A program made the position numbers and the translations under genes. From an uncultured Saprospiraceae bacterium (GTDB lineage: Bacteria; Bacteroidota; Bacteroidia; Chitinophagales; Saprospiraceae), in contig CALLLR010000022.1 in assembly GCA_938008185.1 (NCBI GenBank), positions 1 through 45,963 of the forward strand: 45,963 nt of DNA, given 5' to 3'. Below the pieces are notes generated by a model. It searched no databases and was not told where the DNA came from. It saw only the letters and a program-made list of their open reading frames with translations. Below are positions 16,973 to 25,900 of this stretch, in pieces; the first letter of the stretch is position 1, and the number at the start of each line of letters is the position of its first letter.

Positions 16973-17839
16973 ATGAAAAATAACTCAATAATAACAATAG
17001 ACGTTGAAGGTTGGGCTCAATCCACATTAGATCCTAATATTCCTATTACAAGTATCGCTGAAAAAAATACATACTATGTGTTAGATTTATTTCAGGAACT
17101 AGGTATAAAGGCAACCATGTTTATCTTAGGAAAATACGCAAAAAAATTTCCTGCTTCAGTGAAAAGAATTCAAAAAGATGGGCACGAGATAGCCAGTCAT
17201 GGATTTGGACACATTAATGTCTTTGAACAAACACCTGATAAATTTAAGGAAGATATTACAAGTGCTAAAAAATTATTAGAAGATTTGACGGGAGTGGAAG
17301 TGAAAGGCCACCGAGCACCTGCGTTTTCTATTCTAAAAAAAAATATTTGGGCATTGAATGTAATAGCTGAATCTGGTTACCTCTATGATTCGTCTATTTA
17401 CCCAATCAAACATCCCAGATATGGAATAGAAGACTTTCCTATTTCTCCTGTGAAAATTCAGCTTAACGATAGTTTAGAACTTTATGAGTTTCCAATCTCT
17501 GCGTATAATTTCAAAGGAAAGTTACTCCCTGTTGCAGGAGGTGGGTATCACAGACTTTTGCCAAGCAAAATTATACAGTTAGTTACTAAGAATATTTTAT
17601 CCTCACGTGATTTTATCTACTATTGTCACCCTTATGAATTTAATGGAAATGAATTTAATTCAAATGAATTTAAAAATTTAAACCTAAACATTTCTACGTA
17701 TACCAAAATTCACCAAGGTCTTGGAAGAGGTCGAATTTTCGAAAATAGATTTAGGCATTTTGTCAAAAAATTTCCCCCTCAAAAAACAATGATAAAAGCC
17801 TTAGAGAGTAGAGAACAATGGGAAACAATAAAAATTTAA
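16973..17839 (+). CDS. Polysaccharide deacetylase (XrtA/DUF3473-associated type)
   Basis: A 288-residue NodB-fold metal-dependent deacetylase. The catalytic Asp motif is IITIDVEGWAQ (5-15), the metal-binding histidines are in HEIASHGFGH (about 72-81), and the RAPAFSI motif lies at about 115-121. The C-terminal part (YCHPYEF) gives the last histidine. The short form with DVEGW and a DUF3473-like tail resembles the deacetylases associated with exosortase and exopolysaccharide loci. It should remove an N-acetyl group from a sugar in the chain or on a carrier. Next to a re-acylation module it may create the free amine that is then given another acyl group. Confidence 0.82.
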   Translation: MKNNSIITIDVEGWAQSTLDPNIPITSIAEKNTYYVLDLFQELGIKATMFILGKYAKKFPASVKRIQKDGHEIASHGFGHINVFEQTPDKFKEDITSAKKLLEDLTGVEVKGHRAPAFSILKKNIWALNVIAESGYLYDSSIYPIKHPRYGIEDFPISPVKIQLNDSLELYEFPISAYNFKGKLLPVAGGGYHRLLPSKIIQLVTKNILSSRDFIYYCHPYEFNGNEFNSNEFKNLNLNISTYTKIHQGLGRGRIFENRFRHFVKKFPPQKTMIKALESREQWETIKI

Positions 17840-17953
17840 AATACTAATATACACTACTTTGAACCATTCGTTTCAGTAGAAAAATTATAATCAAGATTCC
17901 TTTGTTTTTGTAATAATGGTATTTTAATTCTGCCAAAATAAAATCAAATAAAA

Positions 17954-20275
17954 ATGAAAAAAGCCCTTATCACCGGTATCACCGGCCAAGACGGAGCCTA
18001 CCTCTCCGAACTCCTACTCTCCAAAGGATACGAAGTCCACGGCATCAAACGTCGTGCCTCCTCCTTTAACACCGCACGCATCGACCACCTCTACCAGGAT
18101 CCACACGTAGACAATCGGAATTTCATCCTCCACTACGGAGACCTCACCGATTCCACCAATCTCATCCGCATCATTCAGGAAATTCAACCTGACGAAATTT
18201 ACAACCTCGGTGCCATGTCGCACGTAAAGGTAAGTTTTGACGCACCGGAATATACCGCGGATGTAGATGGAGTAGGGACGTTGCGTATTTTAGAAGCCGT
18301 TCGTTTATTGGGATTGGCCAAAAAAACGAAAATTTATCAGGCTTCTACTTCTGAATTATACGGATTGGTACAGGAAGTACCACAAAAAGAAACGACCCCG
18401 TTTTACCCACGCTCGCCGTACGCCGTCGCAAAAATGTACGCGTACTGGATTACGGTCAATTACCGGGAAGCATACGATATGTTTGCTTGTAACGGCATCC
18501 TCTTCAATCACGAAACCGTAGCGGGTTTTATGCCGGTAATTTTTAAAATTGGAAAAGAAGGGCCCATTGATATCAAACCAATTGAAGAGGTCGTAATCAA
18601 TCATACTGGAAATCCCAATGGAATAAATAAATCGACTGCGAAATACCAGGAAACATTTGTAACAGAAGATTTATACGTTTGGGATAATAATGAATGGACA
18701 AAAGTATTATACGCATCTGGTTATCCGCACGATAAGAACAATGATAACAAAAGACCACGGTATCTAGTAGCAAAAAATGCTGCTTATCTTGCGACTAGTA
18801 GCCATGTTTGTATTATGGAAAATGGTGCGGAGAAAGAATTTGGAGAGATAGAAAAAGGAGATAAGGTAAACTTGATTGACTACCCGGAAACAGGCGGTAC
18901 AACGAACGATCTATCGATAGCGGAGTCTCGACTTTTGGGATTCATTGTCGGAGATGGTTACAGAAAAGGACATAAACTACAGTTAACTTCTAAAAATAAA
19001 GAAAAGTTAATTCCTTACGCAGATATCTGGTTAGCTATCAATGCCGAAAATTCTGTGCATTTCTGGGAAACTAAATCAGGATTTGATGAAGATAATGTTA
19101 TCTGGCAAGTACGACTGAATAATGCTACCAAATGGATTAGTCAGTTTTCTATTTACGACGAGCAGCGTAGAAAAAGAATCCCCCAGCAGATACTCAACGG
19201 AAACAAAAAAAATCAAATGGCTTTTTTGGAGGGTTATAATCATGCTGATGGACTAAAGGCGAATCCTTGTAATTATAAGTTCAAAAATTTTAAAACTAAT
19301 TCCGCAACGTTGGCTGCTGGCTTGATCTTTTTATTACAAAAAACAACCCGGCAGGATTATAATATCAACATCGAAGAAACGGATAAGTGGGGTGGCCACC
19401 AAATGTACTATTCAATTAATATTTCCAGTGATTCCACGGATGGACAAAATCATCGAAATTCAAAAAATAAAAAAGAAACGGTGCTCGAATTAGTTGGTCA
19501 GGGCGTCAGTCAGCGTGCTATCCAACGGGATACTGGTATCAGTCGTACCTTTATCAGAAAAGTACAAAATGGATACGAGCCAACAGGATTACATCCGCTG
19601 GAAATTGAAAAAAATAGCATAAAAAAAATTATAGAATTAGATCAGTATGATGGTTGGTTTTTTGATTTGACTACTGAAAGCGGAACCTTCCACTGTGGAA
19701 TTGGTCAGGGACATGTGCATAATAGCCCATTAAGAGGAGAGACTTTTGTTACAAGAAAAATCACCCGTGCCGTCGCAAAAATTGCTCTCGGTTTACAAGA
19801 CAAACTTTACCTCGGTAACATGGACGCCAAACGGGATTGGGGACACGCCAAAGACTACGTCGAGTGCATGTGGAAAATCCTTCAACAAGATAAACCCGAA
19901 GATTGGGTGATTGCTACTGGCGTGACTACCAGTGTACGGGATTTTGTCCGCATGTCTTTTAAAGAAATTGGCGTAGAACTAGAATTTAGAGGGAAAGATG
20001 AACAGGAAGTAGCCATTATTAAGTCGACAACAAAACCAGAATATCAGGCAAAAGTAGGACAGGAAGTCGTCGCCGTCGATCCGGCGTACTATCGTCCCAC
20101 GGAAGTAGAACTTCTAATCGGTGATTCTTCTAAAGCACAACAAAAATTAAACTGGACTCCGAAGTATGATCTGGAAGCCCTTTGCAGCGAAATGGTCGCC
20201 GCGGATATTGAATTGTTTAAGCGGGATCAGATTTTGAAGGAGGCGGGGTTTGAGGTGAAGAATGAGTATGAGTAG
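17954..20275 (+). CDS. gmd: GDP-mannose 4,6-dehydratase precursor containing an in-frame intein
   Basis: A 773-residue precursor. Residues 1-187 and 591-773 together make a normal 370-residue Gmd, which converts GDP-mannose to the 4-keto-6-deoxy sugar. The N-extein has [10 protein letters not shown] (8-17), [10 protein letters not shown] and [15 protein letters not shown] with the YxxxK pair, and it ends FNHE. The C-extein resumes [16 protein letters not shown], exactly completing the conserved [15 protein letters not shown] segment that lines the nucleotide-sugar site. The insert is a LAGLIDADG intein. Extein DNA is richer in GC than the region before it. Gmd activity should depend on splicing. 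Fcl for the next pathway step is at 28198. Confidence 0.95.
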   Translation: MKKALITGITGQDGAYLSELLLSKGYEVHGIKRRASSFNTARIDHLYQDPHVDNRNFILHYGDLTDSTNLIRIIQEIQPDEIYNLGAMSHVKVSFDAPEYTADVDGVGTLRILEAVRLLGLAKKTKIYQASTSELYGLVQEVPQKETTPFYPRSPYAVAKMYAYWITVNYREAYDMFACNGILFNHETVAGFMPVIFKIGKEGPIDIKPIEEVVINHTGNPNGINKSTAKYQETFVTEDLYVWDNNEWTKVLYASGYPHDKNNDNKRPRYLVAKNAAYLATSSHVCIMENGAEKEFGEIEKGDKVNLIDYPETGGTTNDLSIAESRLLGFIVGDGYRKGHKLQLTSKNKEKLIPYADIWLAINAENSVHFWETKSGFDEDNVIWQVRLNNATKWISQFSIYDEQRRKRIPQQILNGNKKNQMAFLEGYNHADGLKANPCNYKFKNFKTNSATLAAGLIFLLQKTTRQDYNINIEETDKWGGHQMYYSINISSDSTDGQNHRNSKNKKETVLELVGQGVSQRAIQRDTGISRTFIRKVQNGYEPTGLHPLEIEKNSIKKIIELDQYDGWFFDLTTESGTFHCGIGQGHVHNSPLRGETFVTRKITRAVAKIALGLQDKLYLGNMDAKRDWGHAKDYVECMWKILQQDKPEDWVIATGVTTSVRDFVRMSFKEIGVELEFRGKDEQEVAIIKSTTKPEYQAKVGQEVVAVDPAYYRPTEVELLIGDSSKAQQKLNWTPKYDLEALCSEMVAADIELFKRDQILKEAGFEVKNEYE
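18515..19723 (+). mobile_element. Intein with LAGLIDADG homing endonuclease in Gmd
   Basis: A 403-residue in-frame insert. Block A starts [20 protein letters not shown], similar to Hint domains that read S/C-V-x-G-x-x-P. Block B has the TxxH motif T94-S-S-H97 in [12 protein letters not shown]. The endonuclease carries LGFIVGDGY (141-149) and [10 protein letters not shown] (237-246), the two LAGLIDADG-type helices. A helix-turn-helix-like stretch (about 321-354, [19 protein letters not shown]) follows. Blocks F and G are [13 protein letters not shown] and GQGHVHN, with penultimate His, terminal Asn and Ser as +1 residue. Position 1 is Thr (codon ACC at 18515) where Cys, Ser or Ala is normal. 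The DNA is AT-richer than the flanking exteins. Confidence 0.92.
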
Positions 20276-20329
20276 TTATTGCTTTAGCCAGAATTATTTT
20301 CTAAAGTGTGTAAGCGCAGAAGCTTTCCT

Positions 20330-21451
20330 TTAACTAGCTAACAGACGATCCAGCTCTTTCTGAAAATGATTTTTTCTTGCTTTAATTCCAAAAAGATCAA
20401 CAAGAAAAGAGGTGTCAGGAATAGACTGCACTCCTGAAGTTAAATTTTCAATCAAGGAAATTAGATCAGGTAGTTCTTGATACCTTAGTACAGCTGGTTC
20501 TAGTCCCGATTCTAGTTGGTAACTGATGGGTAATATGATGGCCTTGTCGTAGTTGACGAAATCATTAATATTACCAGAAACATGGGAATAACTATTTTTT
20601 TCAACGGTAAACCCACTTACCGTCGTAGGAGGAATTGGACAAAGTAATATATCTGCCTGAGTGATTAATTGTTTGTATTTTTCGGCAGGTAAATAATTTG
20701 TAAAGCATCTTATTTTTAAATTATGCTTTTTAACGGCCTTCATCTTTGTTACTATTTTCATCCCCGCTTTTCCCGATGGTTTGCCCACCAGTATTATTTC
20801 CAGTTGTTGATCGAAGAGATTAATGGCGTTGATCATATGGTAGATGATCTCATAATCCCGACTACCAGGGTGTACAGAACCTGGAACTACAATTTTAAAA
20901 GGATCCTTCTTTAATCGCTGATAAGATGTTCTGGGTTCATAAAGGTAAAAAGGAAAATCGTAAAATAGATTTTTTTGGAAATAAGACTGCTCTTCCAGAT
21001 ATGCTAAAACAGTAGGCGCCCCCGCTATAAAACCGTCCATGCAATCTGGCGATAAAACCGTAGAAAATAAACTACGGATAAGATTAATTATTGAACGGAA
21101 AGGTCTGATATAGAAGTCAAAGTGCCTCCAGGGGGCAAAATAACGGTGAAACGCGTGAACCACCGCATACTTTGGGGGTTGAATTTTTAGATACGGTTTA
21201 ACCTTTTGATCGAAAGTAGTGAAGATAACCAGATCGCATTTATTTAAGATGACTTTGATCGCAACCGGCTTAGTCAGGAGATGCCAGACTAACTTTGGAT
21301 GGTCAGGAACGGATTCCATTAAAGCGTTCGCTTGTGGTGTCAATATTGCGTGAACTTGAATCTCCATGGCCGAAAAAATAAGTGCATAATTCCTCAGTAC
21401 CTCTACATGTAAAGCGGTTTCTAATATCCCGATTTTTATTTTTTTTTTCAT
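20330..21451 (-). CDS. GT-B type glycosyltransferase (GT4-like)
   Basis: A protein of 373 residues from the ATG at 21451. A 20-codon upstream extension to 21511 is open, but it overlaps the coding frame of the divergent glycosyltransferase, so I prefer the inner start, MKKKIKIGILETALHVEVLRNY. Rossmann-like elements are FKIVVPGSVHPGSRDYEII, IILVGKPSGKAGMKI and YKQLITQADILLCPIPP, the order expected of a GT-B C-terminal domain. No sharp family motif is present, so donor and acceptor are unknown. It converges on gmd and may act on the mannose or fucose part of the repeat unit. Confidence 0.6.
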   Translation of the reverse strand: MKKKIKIGILETALHVEVLRNYALIFSAMEIQVHAILTPQANALMESVPDHPKLVWHLLTKPVAIKVILNKCDLVIFTTFDQKVKPYLKIQPPKYAVVHAFHRYFAPWRHFDFYIRPFRSIINLIRSLFSTVLSPDCMDGFIAGAPTVLAYLEEQSYFQKNLFYDFPFYLYEPRTSYQRLKKDPFKIVVPGSVHPGSRDYEIIYHMINAINLFDQQLEIILVGKPSGKAGMKIVTKMKAVKKHNLKIRCFTNYLPAEKYKQLITQADILLCPIPPTTVSGFTVEKNSYSHVSGNINDFVNYDKAIILPISYQLESGLEPAVLRYQELPDLISLIENLTSGVQSIPDTSFLVDLFGIKARKNHFQKELDRLLAS

Positions 21452-21466
21452 CTTTCTAAAAATTGA

Positions 21467-22390
21467 CCAGGAATAATCGATCCGTTCTTTTCTATTATTA
21501 TTCCCACTCATAATCGTGCGGACTTATTGGATATTGCTATTCAAAGTGTACAGGCACAAACTTACGCAAATTGGGAATTACTCGTTATCGATGATGCTTC
21601 TGACGACCACACTGCGGAAGTGGTAAAAAATAGGGCGGACCAACGTATAAAATATCTTTACCAGCAAAAATCTGAACGTAGTAAAGCTAGAAACAAAGGT
21701 ATAGAAAATGCACGTGGTAAATACATTTGTTTTTTAGATGATGACGATTTTTTGCAAGTAAACTTTTTGAGCGATTTTAATAAAGCGATCCCATCTTATC
21801 CGAATGCTATTCTTCGGACAGGATTTAATTATCACTTTCTAAGTGATAATACGGCTAAACCAGGAAAGTTAATTAAGAATACTCAACATCCTTTCCATTT
21901 TGCTCTAAAAGAAATGTGTGGAGTGTGGAGTTTGTGCATTCCCGTAACTTACTTATTGGAAGACAGATTTGCAGATTTTCCGCACTGGCAGGATACGCAT
22001 TTAATCCTCCGGTTATTTGCCAAGTATCCGGTTGTTCAGCTAAATTCCCATAACTATGTGTATGTACAGCATTCAGAAATGGGAACCCAAAAGATTTTTA
22101 CTGATAATTCAGAAATAGAAAAACGACTAACGCTCAACTTGGCTGCGATACGGGACTTTTTTAACCGTTATTCCCAGGATGTTCAACAATTTATTACCCC
22201 CACAACTGAGAAAATACTCTTGTCGGGAAAAATCTTACATTACGCTAATGTAACTGTTGCTCGCAATAACTCTCAAAAAGCCTGGAATTTATTTATTCGT
22301 TCTTTAAAAATGGGTTTATTTTTGCAACATTATAAATTATATATGGTTTTTCTTAGAAAATACTTTTTAACAAAATGGAAAAAATCGTAA
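21467..22390 (+). CDS. GT2 family glycosyltransferase with no canonical start codon for its N-terminus
   Basis: The GT-A fold begins PFFSIIIPTHNRADLLDIAI, the universal GT2 first strand, encoded from CCG at 21482. The frame is open only from the TGA at 21464-21466, and no ATG, GTG or TTG precedes this strand. The first TTG (21527) would cut off the nucleotide-binding strand. Translation therefore probably starts at a rare codon (ATA 21473, ATC 21476) after the AGGA at 21469-21472, or a frameshift has detached the true start. Other motifs: LLVIDDASDDHT, RSKARNKGIENARGKYI, and the DXD-type LDDDDFL. The 3' end overlaps the cupin gene by 16 bases. Confidence 0.7.
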   Translation, partial: PGIIDPFFSIIIPTHNRADLLDIAIQSVQAQTYANWELLVIDDASDDHTAEVVKNRADQRIKYLYQQKSERSKARNKGIENARGKYICFLDDDDFLQVNFLSDFNKAIPSYPNAILRTGFNYHFLSDNTAKPGKLIKNTQHPFHFALKEMCGVWSLCIPVTYLLEDRFADFPHWQDTHLILRLFAKYPVVQLNSHNYVYVQHSEMGTQKIFTDNSEIEKRLTLNLAAIRDFFNRYSQDVQQFITPTTEKILLSGKILHYANVTVARNNSQKAWNLFIRSLKMGLFLQHYKLYMVFLRKYFLTKWKKS

Positions 22391-22872
22391 ATCCTGTTTT
22401 TCAAAAGATAGAAACTCAACTCACCAACCTCGGCTTCACCTTCGAACGTACCGACTTCAACCGCCCCTGGGGCGGTTTTTTCGTTATAGAGGAGTCGCAG
22501 TCAAAAAAATTCTGTGAGACTTATTACCCCGATGAGGACGTAGCCCAGCTCACCAAAGGCGGGAAGGTCAGTCCAAAAATTCTTATCGTTCTGCCCGGTA
22601 AACGACTCTCCTGGCAGTACCACCACCGCCGCTCCGAAGTCTGGAAATTGATCGAAGGCGAGGCGGGCGTCATCCGCAGCGATACCGACGAGCAGCAGGG
22701 CCTCGAAATCATGGCCATCGGAGAAAATGTGGTCTTACAATGCGGGGAACGTCACCGCCTGGTAGGCCTGGACAACGTGGGCATTATCGCCGAAATCTGG
22801 CAACACGTCGATCCCGATAATCCATCGGATGAAGAGGACATCGTCCGGGTGCAGGATGATTTTGGACGGTAA
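22375..22872 (+). CDS. Mannose-6-phosphate isomerase type II-like cupin
   Basis: A 165-residue cupin close to the C-terminal domain of bifunctional ManC/AlgA enzymes. The start RPWGGFFVIEE, then LPGKRLSWQYHHRRSEVWKL split at HHRRSE, EGEAGVIRSD, and GERHRLVGLDNVGIIAEIW are the usual cupin motifs with metal-binding His and Glu. It should convert fructose-6-phosphate and mannose-6-phosphate, feeding GDP-mannose synthesis. The window's guanylyltransferase (30124) lacks this domain, so this gene may supply it. It overlaps the GT2 gene, and its GC content is higher than upstream. Confidence 0.75.
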   Translation: MEKIVNPVFQKIETQLTNLGFTFERTDFNRPWGGFFVIEESQSKKFCETYYPDEDVAQLTKGGKVSPKILIVLPGKRLSWQYHHRRSEVWKLIEGEAGVIRSDTDEQQGLEIMAIGENVVLQCGERHRLVGLDNVGIIAEIWQHVDPDNPSDEEDIVRVQDDFGR

Positions 22873-22991
22873 AAATCTGTTCCAGGTAAACCTGCGGACC
22901 GTGCATAACCTTCCTGCAAATACTCAATAGACAGGATTCGGAGATGCTAACCTCAGGTAGTTTTATTTTAAACATATAAAGAAAACAATAA

Positions 22992-25900
22992 ATGCTATTC
23001 GCAGCTGAAACCCTATTGCGCTTTTTAAATCAGGAATTTTCCGGTTATGTCCTTAGTGATGCCTACAGAAGAGCAGAGAACGGAGCTTACTATAAATTTG
23101 TAAATAGTGGTCCCAATTATTATCAGACAACCGTTAATTCAGGTACTTTGAAACGCCGGACGGTTACCCTGAGAGCAGAAAAAAAAGGCCGAAATTTAGT
23201 GCCTGAGGTAGTATGTAATTGTTCTACCAGAAGATGCAGGCATCAGGCAATTTTGCTTTACCTGCTGATTAAAGAAGATAAACAAGTTAGTGAGGAACCA
23301 TCCGTTATTGAATCTTATGAATTAGAGAGTCCCAATCCTGCGACGTTTAGGGCGCTAGATTTTAATAGTGACGAAATTATTGGAATTCTGAGCGAGGATA
23401 CCAGAGATTTTGACTTTGATCGAAAGATAAACTTTAGTGGATTTTTTAATGATCCGGATACGCTGATTATTAATTTAAAAATTGGAAATTTAGCGGGCTG
23501 GCCACATAAATATACAGATCACACCATCATTCTCAAAAAAACAGAAACGGAAATAAAAATAAAATGTGAAAACTGTAAGGAGAAAACGACCCAACTTTGC
23601 AGCCATCAATTCATAGCTATTGATGAGGCCTTCGAAAAAATAGGTTTCATGTTTGATGATAATGAATGGCAAAAATTTTACAATGACATCACCAGCGAAA
23701 TTGCAGACCGGGCGAAGGTCCCGCCTCATTTGGTCGGGAAATATTTTGAAATTTTTTTTTCAGAAAGAGCATGGTCCTATAAGAAAAAATCAAAGAATTT
23801 ACTTGGCATTGACTGGATTAAAAAAATAAATGACAAAATTTCAAACCATAAACGGGTTCGCAACCAAAAACAAAAAGAATTAACGGAACAATTAGAAAAG
23901 GGCAAACATAAAATTTCAGCTTACTATTGGACTACGTTAAATCACTGGCACGAATATAGAGAAATAACCGGTCTATGCTTTTGTACTGGTAAAGCACTGA
24001 AAACAAAGGAAGGAATACAAAAAAGCAGTCGTAAGCTTACCGATACACCGGAAGTCCTTTCAGATGCTCAAATTGAACTGGCTAATAAACTATTAAGAGC
24101 TACTAAACTGAAAAATGATCAGGAACGTTTTGCATCTGCAAAGGCATTGATTCTCGAAAATGTCGATTTGTTTAATCAGGCATATCATTATGTTCACCCT
24201 AATTTTCCAGCTGCAACAACGCCAAGGACAAGTGAGGCTTTTATGACCAAAATTTATCCCGAAGTTATAGAAATAGAATTAGAGGCAATTGCCAAAGATG
24301 GAGTTACTCACCTAAACCGAAAAGCTATAATTGAAAAACATGATTTTTCCTTTGGAAAAATTAAATTTGTTAATGAGTTTTTCTGTGCCGATGACGAATT
24401 TATTTATCTTTTTAAAAACAGGCAATACGAACTTATTTTTGAATTATTTAAAAGTACAGAAAGCAACGTTATTGAAATGCTCGTAGATACTGGTTCTGCC
24501 CGCCAGCTTCTGGCTAATTTACGTACCATCTGTGAGGTCAAAATCGAAGATTCCGAGTTGGAAATACAGGAGAAAATAATTAAGGAGGCAGGTTATCAGA
24601 TTGTTCTTCGCGAAGTAGGAGCATTCATAACTTTTGAACCCCGCCTGATTTTTGGTGACGAAACCTTTAATATCTTTGATTCAGAATTAACCTATCTTAA
24701 TAACGGGGTGCTTTACACTATTGATTCTCAGAAAAGAGATTTTCTCTTATCTTTTATTCAACAGGCACACCCAAACTTTAATGTTAAAAATCAGGTGCAG
24801 GAATACGTCTATCTTTCTGTCACAGAAATGATGAATAACTACTGGTTTCTGCATTTTGTCGAAGCGTGTGCGGCTAATGAAATTGAGATTCTTGGTCAAA
24901 AAGAACTGAGTAAATTTAATTATTCTAAACACCGTGCTAAAACTTATTCGCATCTAAAATCGGGTATCGATTGGTTCGAGGTGGATATGGGTGTCTCTTT
25001 TGGTAAGGAAAAAATAAAAACGGCCGACTGGATCAAAGCACTTCGTAATAACGAATCTTTTATTATCCTTAAAGATGGCTCAATGGGAATGCTGCCCGAA
25101 GAATGGCTGGCGCAGGCCCGGAAAATACTCGCGGTAGCTGATGTTGAAAAGGGAGACATCAAAATTTCTAAATACCGCTTCAATATCATTGACGATCTTT
25201 TTGAAGAACTGGATGATAAAAAAATTATTAAAGAACTGGCCGAAAAGAAAAAAAGATTAGCGGAGTACGATACTGATAAAAAATATAAATTACCTGAAAC
25301 GGTAACGGCAGACCTCCGGCCTTATCAAAAACATGGATTCGCCTGGCTGAAATTTTTGGACGAATCGGGTTTTGGGGGTATCCTGGCCGATGATATGGGA
25401 TTGGGAAAAACCCTTCAGGTGATCTCTTTGTTAGCGGATCAAAAAAATAAAAACAGTTCAATGGTGATTGTTCCACGCAGCTTGTTGTTTAACTGGGCGG
25501 CGGAATTAGACAAGTTTTGTCCTAAACTTACCTACGTTATCCATCATGGACCTAACCGGATAAAAGAGATCGAAGCGTTGACAAAAAGAGACCTGGTGAT
25601 TTCTACTTACGATACCACCGCAGCGGACATCGAATTGTTCCGGCACTATCGGTTTAACTATATTGTACTCGACGAATCACAGGCCATCAAAAATCCGGAT
25701 TCTAAACGCTACAAAGCAATGCGGCTGTTACAGTCGGATAATAAAATTGCGATGACTGGTACACCGATTGAAAATAACACATTTGATTTGTACGCACAGC
25801 TTAGTTTTACTTCGCCGGGATTATTGGGAACGAAAACTTCTTTTCGTAACAACTTCGCCATCCCCATCGACAACGATGGTAATCAGGAGGCCGCTAATTT

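Noticed and set aside
17840-17953. A promoter with the Bacteroidota -33/-7 boxes before gmd
   Set aside because: The region is AT-rich but I could not find a convincing TAnnTTTG box with correctly spaced TTTG, so I do not annotate it.
18515-19723. Group I intron or a simple insertion instead of an intein
   Set aside because: The reading frame is open throughout and the splicing blocks A, B, F and G with terminal His-Asn and +1 Ser are all present in the protein.
19727-19735. SPLRGETF instead of SPRRGETF in the Gmd C-extein as a damaging mutation
   Set aside because: I recall Leu at this position in other bacterial Gmd proteins, so it is probably natural variation.
25671-25682. DESQ in place of DEAQ in the SNF2 motif II as loss of activity
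   Set aside because: The catalytic Asp-Glu pair is intact, and Ser for Ala at this place is a mild variant.
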